Of a stretch of 64,000 bases of DNA, positions 47,040 through 58,486 are shown one piece after another (position 1 is the stretch's first letter; every line of letters begins with the position of its first letter). The stretch lies in NCBI GenBank assembly GCA_013423325.1, contig BLJB01000131.1:59699-123698 (forward strand), written 5' to 3'. This stretch comes from Usnea hakonensis (taxonomy: Eukaryota; Ascomycota; Lecanoromycetes; Lecanorales; Parmeliaceae). The notes beneath the pieces were generated by a model that saw nothing but the letters and a program-made list of their open reading frames with translations, was not told the DNA's origin and did not search any database. The position numbers and the translations under genes were made by a program.

Positions 47040-48248
47040 CCTGCCCAAAGGCTGCATCGAAACGAAAAGAGAGTATGCAAGAATCCGAACGCCCGGAACC
47101 ACGCTGGACGATCTCCATACCCTCTGCTCGTATCTTTTTTGGTAAAAAGCTTGCTCGATTGTGTATAGGAAGAGATGAGCCGTGAGAGAGCCGTAGGAAG
47201 GTGAGGGTACGGGCATGCGGAGATAGGTCCAGAACATTAGCAGCTGCAGGTACTGAATGGCTTTGGACGATTGCTCACCATATATCCACGATAATGTAGA
47301 AATGGTCTTCAAGCGCTGCTGTAGCTCTCGTTACGGACCAACTGGCTCAGACTAGGTTGTTGTCGTAAAGAAGTTCCGTAATAACTTCCTTCTCTGAATG
47401 AAGGGGTTCTCTCGGCAATAGAAAGCGACAATCGAGCTGCCATCGACGCAGTGATTTGATGGGATGCTTCGGCCACCCATCAGGATCACCTTCATCACTA
47501 GGTAATAGATCTAGTGGTATTGTCCTCGCTCGATGCGCTGCCTGTGACTTTATTATCGCTTCGCTTTCCCCTTGTTCTCTACTCTGGCTCTGTGACGATA
47601 CTGGACCCGGAGGTAGACGTGTGAATATACGCTTCGGTGCGTAAGGACTTCGAGTGTTTAGCTCGATACTTATAGTTGGGAAGAGATATTATTTTCGAAT
47701 TGTAATCGTCGCGGAGGAGCTACTTATACTTTTCTCCTCGGTCTCGCTCTAGGTTTTCTTTCGAAGAAGTGTAGTGAGCTAACAGGAAAGGGTCGACTTC
47801 TGTCGCTGACCGTATTAAGAGTCCCTTAGGCCTTATCTCCTAGCTATCTGCGCTCCCTTCGGCTTTAGCTAATTACTTGATACCTATCAAATACTCCGTG
47901 TTCACCCCGTACACAGGTCAAAATTCTACGTCACGGGCCAGCACACACACACGTCGGGGGTAATCCAGCCGGCCGAGATGTAGACGGTCAGAGAAATGTG
48001 GTATCAAACGCATTTCATGATCTCAAACTTTCGTCAGCATTCGGTGTTGAGGTCTTCGTTATATTACGCAAACGACTAAAGACAAGGGCAGATTCATAAT
48101 TTCATCGGAGACGGGTGGCGGATAATACTAGTCTGTATTTACCAGTTGCATTGAAGTCCATGGACATGGCATACGACGGAGAGCTCAGAAGTACAGGAAG
48201 TGAACGATATCCAACGCCAACGAACCTCGGATTCATATCATATCATAT
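47040..48248. other. Intergenic spacer
   Basis: 1.2 kb containing the 3' end of the dehydrogenase gene at its right side. A CT-rich low-complexity patch lies at about 47720-47770, and there is a short CA run at 47941-47953. No coding region recognised. Confidence 0.5.
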
Positions 48249-49446
48249 CTAGACGTCGGTCATCTTGTTCTCCAGAACAAATCTAAACCTGGCCATGCCC
48301 ATTTCCATCTCCGCAACCGCCTGATTCGCTTCTTCCATCGGTCTCACCTGCGTCCGCGCCTTGATTCCCTTCTCCGCCGCCAGCGCCAGCATGTCTCTGA
48401 TATTGCTCGGACACGCTGAGTCGCTGAATGCGACGCTCGTGCCGTTGAGGACCAGCGGCATGGCGTCCAAGGACGGCAACGGCTTCTCCGGTATGCCCAC
48501 CTGGCAGAAGCGGCCCTTGGGGCGCAAGAGGCCGAGGTATTCCCGAAACGGCATTTCCGGGTCCGAAACGGTGCAGATGATGAGATCCAACGAGGCGGCG
48601 TGCCGCTCCGCCCAGGCCCTTTCCACCGCCGTGGCAACATACGCGTCCGCGCCTAGTTCCATCGCGTGGGATTGTTTCTCCTCGCTCCGCGACAGGGCGA
48701 CGACGCGCTGACATGCCATCGCTTTGGCGAACAATATCGCCAGGTGGCCGAGACCACCGATGCCGATGACGCCCACGCGCGTCTCAGGCCCAGCACCGTA
48801 CTCTTTTAATGGCTCGTAGACCGTCGACCCGGCGCACAGCATGACGGCGGCATCCGGACTCGAAAGGCCCGCCGGTATTGAAAAGACGCTGTGGGAGTTG
48901 TGACGGCAGTAGTCCGCGAAGCCGCCGTAGGATATGCTGCCGTCGGCATACCGATCCCCGTAGGTGGCGACGCGGCGCGGGCAGTAGTTCTCCCGGCCGC
49001 TGAAGCACCATTCGCAATCTGGGCGGCGACACGTATAGCCCTGTGGCCCGACGCCCACGCGGTCCCCGACTGAAATGCCTTCTCTCGCCCCTTTGCCAAC
49101 TCGGACGGCCGTGCCGACGATCTCGTGACCGAGGCAGCAGGGGTAAATCGTTGGGCCCTGACAGAAGTTGAATCGTGAGTCAGACAGTCGGATACAAAGG
49201 GGCAAGTGTGTGGGGAAAAGAGGGAAGGAAGGAACGATGGTGGCTGACCCATCCACTGCGCATGGTGTGCAGATCCGAGGCGCAAACGCCACAGTGGGAA
49301 ATTTGGATATCCACGTCGGCGTCTTCCCAGGCCTTTGGTTCGAAAGCTTGGTGTGTTAGTGGCGAATGCGCATCTGTGGCCATCCAGCCGTGGAAGACGT
49401 GCATGATCTTCTCTCCTCCAGCGGACTCAGCGCTTCCGATGACCAT
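48249..49446 (-). CDS. Zinc-dependent NADP alcohol dehydrogenase (CAD/ADH6-like)
   Basis: Medium-chain dehydrogenase that reduces aldehydes to alcohols, in the cinnamyl-alcohol-dehydrogenase/Adh6 branch. Exon 1 is 49446-49249, exon 2 is 49157-48249, intron 91 bp, phase 0, 368 residues. Catalytic zinc ligands lie in HCGVCASDLHTMRSGW and GHEIVG. The structural-zinc lobe is CRRPDCEWCFSGRENYC (four Cys). The Rossmann motif is GIGGLGH. The C-terminal EEANQAVAEMEMGMARFRFVL matches the family. The ATG at 49446 is the first in frame; the later Met before HVFHGW is a plausible shorter start. GC content is clearly higher in this gene than in its neighbours. It lies about 730 bp from the APC permease, and reductive activity would suit an aldehyde-producing NRPS-like neighbour, but the link is speculative. 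Confidence 0.92.
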
Positions 49447-50179
49447 CTTGGTTCGTCTGTCGAACCTCAGAGTCTCTCGAAAAAGACTAAGTCGGTGCTC
49501 AAGAAGGGACAATGATGCGCAGCGAAAGGACACTGGTGCCACTCAACGGGTGAGAAAAGCTGAAAATTCCATTCTACCAGCCTCTAAATCAGACAAAGAG
49601 ACGAAAAATAAGCTGTGAAAGTTAGGGTGTTCAGGGATAATAAAGGCTATATGTGTGCGGAGACTAGCCCTGTAAATGTACCTTAGTTAAAGAATTGGTG
49701 TAGGATCGATTGTCTCCGTCTTGCCGCCTCTGTTCATTTCCCCAGCGGCTCTCTTAAGCCGCATGCATGATGCAGCTAGAAACGGTAATATATCCTAACC
49801 CTGGCCTAGACATTGCTTGACCAACAGCTTTCCAAAAGAAATGGGTCCGCAAACTATATAACAGAGAACACGAATCGCTAGTAAGATACTATCGCAGAAG
49901 TTCGGCTACTGATATCCATAGTTCTGAGTCTACATCCACACCAATTCTACTATCCAGGCGAAGCTTCTCACACCCTCGCTTGCTCATGCTGTATCCAATG
50001 CAACCCCACACTCACAGGTGCGATCCACTCATATGTGAGAGATGGTGGGCCTAAAGTATTGGAGTTCGCCCTTCTCCCGAACTCCCAAAAGATACCAGAA
50101 ATCCAAACATCAGTAATACTAATCATTACCGCTCTATTTCCACAATCACTCTGTCTGCCTCGGCATTCTGCCATGTTCG
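49447..50179. other. Intergenic spacer
   Basis: 733 bp holding the dehydrogenase promoter on one side and the permease 3' end on the other. No coding region or repeat recognised. Confidence 0.5.
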
Positions 50180-52350
50180 TTATTTACAAGCAGTGAGCTT
50201 CAATGCCTCCCAGTCAATCTTGGGTCCCGTAAACTTATGGCCTCTTGTGACCCAAAGGCACAATATCACCAAAAACAACCCGACGAGGATGACCGAGGTA
50301 TAATTCATATTGGTTGTTGTGACGGGCAGGTTGGGCGGGAAGCAGATAAAAGTCCCAATCACGGCAACGAGCAGTGGCGCAAGGTAGTTACAGACGTAGC
50401 CTACTTTGCCAAGATCAAAGGATCGGGTAGGGAGAGAAGTTTTTCGGCCTCGGGTGGCAATGATACCTTGGGGAACAGCATATGTGATGCTCTGTAGTCA
50501 CGAATAGTGTCAGCCAGCTTACAAGACAAGGGTGTGGAAGGACTTGGGGTGTAGAAGGGGGGATACCGTACCAAATACAAGACTGCGGAGGTGACGATCG
50601 AATTGAAGGCGGTTGAACTTGCGAGGTAAAGGAGGCCATACAAGCAACAGAAACATATGGATAGCACAGTCGCTCGTACAGGAAAGTCTCGGGAAGTACT
50701 GACGTGCGAGAAGAATTCGGAGTATGGAATACCGCACTTTGGTTGCCTGTTAGTACAGTCATCTGTCCAGCCGATAAGCAATTGGCTTACGTCTCGAGCA
50801 AATGCCCAAGTCATCCGTCCTGCTGTGACCCATTGGCTAGTCAACGACACTATGACAGGGTCAGCCAAGGTCAGTGCACCAGGAAAAGGTACTCACTAAA
50901 ATATACAAGAATAACCCAACACATCATAAAGGTAACGACTGCCTTGCTCCCTGTGATCTGGTAGAATATCTCCGCGCTTGGAAGCTTAGAGCCGAGTACT
51001 GTGTCTATGTTCGTTATGCCAAACATGAGCGCGAGGGACATTGGGAAGGCCGTGAGAAATCCAATGCACATGGTCAAATTCCTAAGATATTCAGTATTGA
51101 TTCACAAGACTAATGTTATCCAACTGACATGGCCAAAGGTATATTCTTTCCTGGGCGCGGAATTTCCTCTGCAATGTGGATTGCGCCATCGGTACCGCCG
51201 TAAGCGTAACTTCCGATTCAGTCAGAGAATCAACACCAATTATATGTAATAGGAAGCATAATGTACAGAGCATTACCAATTCCCATCATCCATGCCGTGC
51301 CAGTACCCCAGCCGCTCGTCCCAAGCCCTGACTGCGTGATGAACGAGGCAGACTGGGTGTGCTTCTTCAGTCCCAGAAGCATACAAAAGATGATCACGAA
51401 GCCGGAGACGGAAAGGAAAAGTGTTGCCTGTGTGATCTTCGGAACCGACTTGGGTGACAGGAAGAGAGGACAAGCTGGAACCAGGATCAACGGCTCGCAT
51501 TTGTCGGGACAAGTCGGCAGGAGCACTTACCAGTGAGGAAGATAGTCGCAATATATATAAGATAGATTTGCCATGGTGCGGCCTCAAATGTACCATGCCA
51601 GAAGCCAATCATGCCTGCAACAGACACAGCGCAGAGGGAGACGCCAGAGCATGTGATGACCCACCATCCCAATAAGGTCATCCAGCCCACCACGAAGGCT
51701 GCAAACCTCTTGTGGTTGGTAGGCGCCAGGATGAAGGTGAAATGGTATTGACCCTGCATTCGAGGTTCAGTATCCACCATCACGTTGTACGAGGTTGTCA
51801 AAGCCTACACCAGCAGATGGAAAGGCCGAAGCAACCTCTGAAAGTCCAAGGGTGACGATCCATTGCACCACGGTAGCCACCAGCAGGCCAAAAATGACAC
51901 TTTGGGGGCCTCCATAGATCAAATTCTGCCCGAAATTGCTCAAGTAACCTACCCAAGAATTGGTTATGCTGAGAGGGAGGGTCAGTCGTGGGAGGGCGCC
52001 TCAGTGAGGCCAAAATACCTGAATGCAAGTCCAATGGCGGCTAAAGGCGAGAATGAGCGTTCCAGGGCAGCCTGATGTCCTTGTGCACGAAGTTGCTCAT
52101 CATCTAGATGATGACGGTCACCTCGGCAATCAAGAGAAATATCATTGCTGTTATCTGAATTGTTTACAGTAAGCGTATGGGCTGAACCCTGAGTCTTGAA
52201 TAGGGACGTCATACTTTCTGTGGACAAAGACAAGCTATCATCCTCTTCCTCTTGCAGAGAGGGGCTTCTGGTGTTAAGTAAGGGTTGCAGATCAGACTGG
52301 TCAGTGCTCTTATCATCCTCTTCGGCTGGCTCTCGGCCAGCAGACGCCAT
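50180..52350 (-). CDS. APC-family amino acid/choline-type permease
   Basis: Twelve-span proton symporter for amino acids, GABA, choline or similar amines. Nine exons: 52350-52019, 51968-51809, 51753-51531, 51474-51267, 51209-51129, 51081-50897, 50849-50791, 50736-50572, 50491-50180. All joins are phase-consistent and give 574 residues. A 110-residue acidic, Ser-rich cytosolic leader precedes the first spans (LIYGGPQSVIFGLLVATVVQ, GLSEVASAFPSAGGQYHF). Family blocks follow: WMTLLGWWVITCSGVS; YGGTDGAIHIAEEIP, the permease motif analogous to GxDAxxHxxEE; LTSQWVTAGRMTWAFARD; and TYAVPQGIIATRGR. The last span ends in a short basic tail. It is transcribed in the same direction as, and lies 379 bp downstream of, the NRPS-like gene, so it may serve that pathway as an importer or exporter. 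Confidence 0.88.
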
Positions 52351-52729
52351 CAAAAGAGAAGAGGGCTAGAGTGCTGGCTGGGATCAGCCACACAATCCCT
52401 TATTGCTGGCCAAGTAAATGTTCAAGAATTTTCCTCGGAGCTACTCGTAGATCTTTCCGTACCGAGAATTACAGAGATTACGCAGGTTACATAAACACAG
52501 ACTAGTGTGTTTGGAAACTTTGATCCCTACCGTAGGTACCTAGGTAGGTAGTGCTGACATCATTGAGCATTTCGATCTCATAGCGATAAAATTGACCCTT
52601 CCCTATTTAGCTACGGTTAATGACATCCAGCCATCCCATGCCAATTACCATTTGGATTATGTCCCCACTGCGTCAATCTTCTGGGCCCTCACGTGGTGTC
52701 TACATGTCGTGATCGAGTGAGCTAAAAGC
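52351..52729. promoter_or_regulatory. Permease upstream region
   Basis: 379 bp between the NRPS-like stop and the permease start, both on the minus strand. It contains the palindrome-rich GTAGGTACCTAGGTAGGTAG (about 52531-52550), a word type that recurs upstream of other genes in the window. Confidence 0.45.
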
Positions 52730-55700
52730 TCATCTTGTCTTTTGATGGAATGTTGCACCATCAGGCTTGGGCAAGAACCCGATACTGGTCAAGTATTGAA
52801 CGTTCCTCTTGACCGCAGCTTTGATACGCCACTCGTCCATATCAATGACGCCACTTGGATCACATGGCGAGCCCAACCTGCCCTGATGTTCTTCTATGAT
52901 CTGCAGAAGTGGCCACAAGTGATGTTTCTCACCTTTGGCTTCAATCTCGGTCGAGATTCGATCCATCCACATGTCGGAATCTAGTGGGTCCAATACGTAT
53001 CCAAGCTCGTCTCTCAGTATACTCCAAAAACTAGACACAGGAATACCGTCGAGTATCTTGACTATAGCGACGCTCCCCGGTGGAGCAGAGTGTTTTGACG
53101 AACAACAGCAATCCGAGATGGCAGCGGCAACACGACGGACATCAGAGATAAAGAGCCAAGAGTCGGCATCGTCGGCGTTGTATGACTTGATGTCAACGCA
53201 GCTGGCGACCAACCTCCAAATGAAGTCAGTAGCACTCGTGATACCCTCCGCAACAGTTCCAATGATATAACCTGGTTTCACGATTGAGACCCGCTGCTGA
53301 CTTGGAGCTATCGTACTGGCGTATTCTTTGACAATCAGCTCCGAGAGAAACTTGGTCTGTGCATAACCATTGAATTGCGCAACTTCTTGGGCAATGTCCA
53401 CATAATCATCCTCTTCAATCCTCAACTGCTGGCCGCCTGAAACATAGACGAAGTCTGACAAGCAAGCTGATTCGGAGGCCGCCTTCAATAAATCGACCGT
53501 GGAATCGACATTGGTGGCCTTTAAATTTAACCAGCTGGCGTTCCAGTCGACTGTAGCTCCATTGTGTATCACTGCCGTGATCCGTTCCGTAGGAGGTCCA
53601 TGTCCACAAAGACGGCACCATTGGCTAGGGTTCAAACCGAGCTTCGGGTCTGCTAGATCTCCGGCCCACGCCTCCAACTTTGGTAAGTACTCGTCTACAC
53701 ACCACCCCGCTGACTTTGTTGATTGCCTGATTCGTCGCCACGCCTGCTCCACGCTTTTACTACGCACATGCACCACGATCTTGCGTATATGAGCATCGGC
53801 GCAAAGCTGATACAAGACCCAAGACCCGAGAAAGCCAGTCGCACCCGTCATGAACACATTTCTGGGTCCTGATCCAGATTGGGACAAGGCTTTCAGACTC
53901 TGCTGTTGACAAACTCGAAAAGTTTCCATGATGTTTATTTTTGGCTCCACAGCGGGACACTGGCCTCCAGATAATATGTTCTCAATGGCATTGGTAACGC
54001 TTAGGACGGTGGATGTTGGCTCTACCAGGGTGTCGAACTGAACTCTGGCGCCAAATCTTTGACGTATAAACATTGCCAGACTGACGATCTTTATAGAGTC
54101 AAGCCCTACAGCGGCCAACGAGAAGTTCGAACCTTTGAGGGTGTTGAAGAACTTGCTGCCAGGTTGTGCAATCATCGACAAGATTTTGAAACAAATTTCA
54201 AGTGCTATCGCATTTTCCTTCGGTAAAAGATCCCCTTTCTGGCCTTTGCTTACGATTGTGGACTGAAAGACACGACTTGTGCTTACAAGCCAAGCATCAA
54301 CAACCTTTCTGTCGATCTTACCTGATACTGAGAGCGGCAGCCTGTTGACTATGAGTATGTGAGTGGGAACCATGTAGCTCGGCAGCCTACTTGTCAGGAA
54401 CTGCAAAAGCTTTTCCTTGTCGAAATTAGAGGCCAGCGCGTGCTCGTTGGAGATGTGATCGAGCATCGTAGACTGCCCTGGAGTGTCTCCATTCTGCGGT
54501 AACTCAATCAAGCCAACCAAGGCCTGCGAGTACGGCCCAGACGTTGGCATTGCAGCCATCGAGAGAACAATGCCAGGGAACTTTGATATATGATGTTCGA
54601 TTTCTCCTAATTCCACGCGCTGGCCCCTAACTTTGAGTTGCAGGTCTTTCCGTCCCATGAAGTCAAAGGTCCCGTTTGAGTTTTGTCGAACAAGGTCTCC
54701 TGTTTTATAGATACGTCGTGGCTGATTAAGTCCAAATGCTTGTGACCAAGATGGACTTTTGATGAATGCTGCTCGCGTCTTTGATGGATCATCAAGATAG
54801 CCTCGAGCCAATGTAGGCCCCTCGACGAGCAATTCCCCAATGGCACCGATGGGAAGAACGCGGTTATGGTCATCAGGATGCACGACCCAACAGAGCCCGG
54901 AACCATACTGCCGTCCAATGTTTCTTGGACAAGAGTCCTCCCGGCTGAATTCCCCTATTGAACAAGCTCCACATTCGGCTGGTCCGTAGCAGTTGAAGAG
55001 ACGCACTTTACCAACCCAACGAGCAACATTCTCCTGCTTGACTGCCTCACCTCCAAAGGCCACTGTCTGAAGTGTAGGAACGGCTTCTGGTGTTATCAAA
55101 GATGCCACGGATGGTGTAAATAGCACCCAATTGACACGCATCTTGTTCATTACAGAGGTGAAACTTCCCATTCGCTCCTCTTCAGAAGGGATGCAGACGC
55201 ATCCGCCATAAATGAGTGTGGTGAACACATCCATCATACTGACATCAAAGGTGAAAGCAGCGTATTGAAAAACCCGAGAGTCAGAAGTGACCCGCATCAC
55301 ACGGCCATGCGAAAGTGAATTAGTACATACTGAAGCATGCTCTTGAACAATCCCTTTGGGCTGACCGGTGCTTCCAGAAGTAAACAGCACAAATGCAGCG
55401 TGATGTGGCCAGACTTTTGGGAGGGTGTTCTCGGCAAATGATTTTGAGGATCCAAGCATGGACGAGGATACCTCGATGACAGTGGAAGCTGTGTCACGGA
55501 AAAGGTATGCTGTCTCCGGAGATGCAACGACAAATTGGGCGTTTGTCCTCTTGATGATTGCCTTGAGACGATCTACTGGATGCGATGGATCCAGGGGTAC
55601 AAAGGCACCTCCGGCTCTGTGTATAGCAACCATGGCTATGATTGCATACATTGACTTCCTGAAGCAAAGCGGAACAAGCATTTCGGTTCTAATCCCTGCG

Positions 55701-56748
55701 CAGACGAAATGACCAGCAAGTCGGAATGTCAAAGCGTCAAGATCATGATACGTAAGGTTTCCATCCCATGAACATAAGGCAGGCGATTGAGGGGAATGTT
55801 TTGCATGTTGTAGCAGAAGCTCGTGCACACATGCATTGACCACCTGTGGATGCGCCGTGTTCCATGCCTGAATTTGTGCAAGGTCTCGCTGAGAGAGAAG
55901 GTCTATTTCGTCAAGAGGTTGATGTAGATCGGTCAAAATCTTCGTGATTGCCAATTTATACACGTCGGCCACATTTGAGGCAGAAACAGTGGACAAGACC
56001 GATCCAGTATAGTTGAATTCTATGAAAAGGTCTTTTTTAGAAATTTTGATGTCCACTATGATTTCAGACTAGGTATGTTGTTAGTGAAGATGCCTGGTTA
56101 TAGCCGAAGAAAGTCAAATTTAGCAATTCATACCTCTTCAAAGCCGCTGCTAGTGTAGTTCCTGATTGCAGGCCTATCCATAGCAGACCAGTCTCCGTCT
56201 CTATCTTCTCGGTACACCAGGTAGGTATTGATAGGTAGAATATCAGAATGATGTGACTCGTAAACGGACGATGGGCTTTTCTGGGGCTGAGGAGAGGACC
56301 GAAGATGTCTTGTCAACACTCCTTTGAAAAGATCCGATACTGAGAAAGCGGAGGCGAAGTCTATTTGGCAAATGCTAAGGTCTAGATGTGGCTCCCAGAA
56401 GTTGTCTACTTCTTCTGCTATGGTCGATGAGTAGGAGGCAAAACAGACAGAAGCATTGCCCAAGTAACAACGAAGGACCATTGCCCAAGCTGCCTGAAAC
56501 ACGGAGATAGTTGAGACATCATTGTCCTTGCAAACAGAACGCAGACGAGCTGTGTCTCTGAATGAGACTTCAACAGACTGCCAATCTCTGTTGGTTCCTG
56601 GTCTAGCATCTAAACAAGGGAAGTAGGAGGGTAGAAGATCAGGATGATCAACCACGTCGTCAACCTCTGATTGCGGCATTGATGGGCTTTTCGCACTATC
56701 AGACAGCTTGGAAGACGGGACCACCGCGTGTTGCAAGATAGGTGACAT
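52730..56748 (-). CDS. NRPS-like enzyme: partial C - A - T - reductase
   Basis: Predicted to activate an amino or aryl/acyl acid as adenylate, load it on a phosphopantetheine arm and release it reductively as aldehyde or alcohol. Exons 56748-56134 and 56068-52730, intron 65 bp, 1317 residues. Residues 1 to about 270 match only the C-terminal lobe of a condensation domain (VSTISVFQAAWAMVLRCYLG ... LDLSICQIDF); no HHxxxDG is present. Adenylation: LFTSGSTGQPKG (about 434), AFTFDVSMMDVF (about 476), CYGPAECGA (about 565), YKTGDL (about 660), GRKDLQLKVRGQRVELGEIE, LPLSVSGKIDR. Thiolation: GLDSIKIVSL with the carrier Ser near 863. Reductase: TGATGFLG (about 945), active-site YAQTK, and a C-terminal substrate region. 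Flanked by a permease and three lipid-type hydroxylases. Product unknown. Confidence 0.92.
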
Positions 56749-57164
56749 TGCTGCGCCAAATGAAGATATCTAGATTCGCGAATGTGTGTTTGGAGGACCC
56801 TCTACCTGTGGAAACGTGGTAGCCTATATTGAATTAAATTCTTTCCTTTATCAAATGGTCCACCGTCCTAGCGCTCAGACAGTCTTTGCGGCTTTTGTAA
56901 CTAAACCACCGGCGTCTCGTTGGCATGGCTAAAGCCGAGATGATGCGGCGCATCCAAAAACAGTACAAGAGCAACAAGAGTTCCTGTCGACTTCGTTTAG
57001 CCTGTCTTCGGCAGCAGCTGCGGGTCGAGCCCCCTCTTTCGAGAAGAACCATAGCTGCGGGCAGTCAGCTCAGAAAGGGTGAAGAAAACCTCGGCAGGGT
57101 TGAGGCTTGCATATGCAGGGTATATCCGACTTTCACCCCCACATGAGGTGCTTGTATATGCTAA
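56749..57164. other. Upstream region of the NRPS-like gene
   Basis: 416 bp upstream of the NRPS-like start codon. Short open frames on both strands near 56834-57146 mirror each other and carry no domain. Confidence 0.45.
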
Positions 57165-57308
57165 CGAGGGTTGGTAAAAGAAAACATGGCCACGCCAAAT
57201 TAGTCTCTCCGTCCAATTTTGGCTGATCTTGCGTGCTGCAATGCAAATTTTGGTGAGGAATAACGGGTAAATAAATTAACGTGGCCATGTTTTTTATACC
57301 AACCCTCG
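57165..57308. mobile_element. MITE-like palindromic element, 144 bp
   Basis: Inverted arms of about 29-30 bp: CGAGGGTTGGTA ... CATGGCCACG at 57165-57194, and its near-perfect complement CGTGGCCATG ... TACCAACCCTCG at 57280-57308. The outer word CGAGGGT(T/G)GGTA is shared with the element at 8350-8433, hinting at one family. No clear target-site duplication and no coding capacity; the right end borders the AT-rich block. Confidence 0.7.
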
Positions 57309-58486
57309 GAAATTTATCCGTTACCCCCGAAAAACTTTCCCGTAATTATTTTAGATACCTTTAAATATTTATTAGATGTATACTCTATATACACTTATTA
57401 TATTGTAATATTAATATTTTATAAAGTATCTAAATAATTTTAAATATAACGATTTAGTAATATATCTTTTATATAAAATAAATACAAATAAATTATTTAA
57501 TTTTAATTACTACTTTTAATATAAAACTAAAAAATTTTTACTTATAGTAAAATACTTATATAGATTATTTATTTTACCTCTAATATCGACTTATACTTAA
57601 AATATATTTGTTTTTACTAAGATTTTTTTACCCCTTCTAAGCTAAAACCCGTATAGGTGTAAGAGGCTAAAGTGTTAGAAAGTGACCCACAATTCGGTAA
57701 CTAGCTTGTAGCCGATATAGAGCTACTAGTAGGTAGCTACTAGAAAAGACGGAAGCTAGAGATCTAACCGTAGAATATATATAGAAAGGTAATATAAAAA
57801 GTAGCCTCCTATAAAATCTATATAAATTAGTTTATATCTTAGTACCTATATAGATTTTTCTTTATATCTTTCTAGTACTTATTATGCGTGCCTGATCCTT
57901 CCGAGGAAATAGTCCTAGCCCTTAGCTATTAGATAGTGAAAGCAATTGTTTCCACCAAATTATTTGTCATAATCCAACATGAAGAATCCTCGGAATCGGA
58001 GAAGCTCGCCGCCAAGGATGTGCCGTTGAGTCTCTTCCGAATCAATCTGGCAGGTGAATAAAAAAGAGAATTTCACGCTAACATAGTGCAATGTCTATCA
58101 ATCAAGCCGGCGCCAGGTAACAGGACAATTTATCTTCTTACAAGTACTATTGTAGTACAGTATATGTTAAACCTAATCGTCCCACAGGCTTAGCGATCCA
58201 GATCACTTAGACTTCCCGAAAACGATCGAGGATTTACTCGTAAGTTCTCCGTGCCAGCGTAAGGTAAGGTAGGTAGTGTTCCCACGATCAAATTCAATCA
58301 GCTCCTAAACCTGTCTTGCATTCTTGATTCATTGTCACTGTCATTCCCCACGATAGATTACAGGGTCTGGTCAAACGTCACTTAACCTCGACGTATTATA
58401 CCGGTCACGGTTTATACCAGTCGCTGCAACCTTCCCTACCGACCTCACCTTCCCTCGTAGACTCCCATTCCCGCTCGTTGACCACC
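57309..58486. other. AT-rich, possibly RIP-affected block and hydroxylase A promoter
   Basis: From about 57330 to 57880 the sequence is extremely AT-rich, dominated by TAT/ATA/TTA words with few C or G. This looks like an old repeat degraded by repeat-induced point mutation or an AT isochore fragment. No coding remnant survives. From about 57950 base composition returns to normal. Short GTAAGGTAAGGTAGGTAG words (about 58260) lie in the presumed promoter of the following gene. Confidence 0.6.

Noticed and set aside
46977..47312. 111-codon minus-strand frame after the PAN-like gene
   Set aside because: Overlaps the better-supported plus-strand exon and shows no family.
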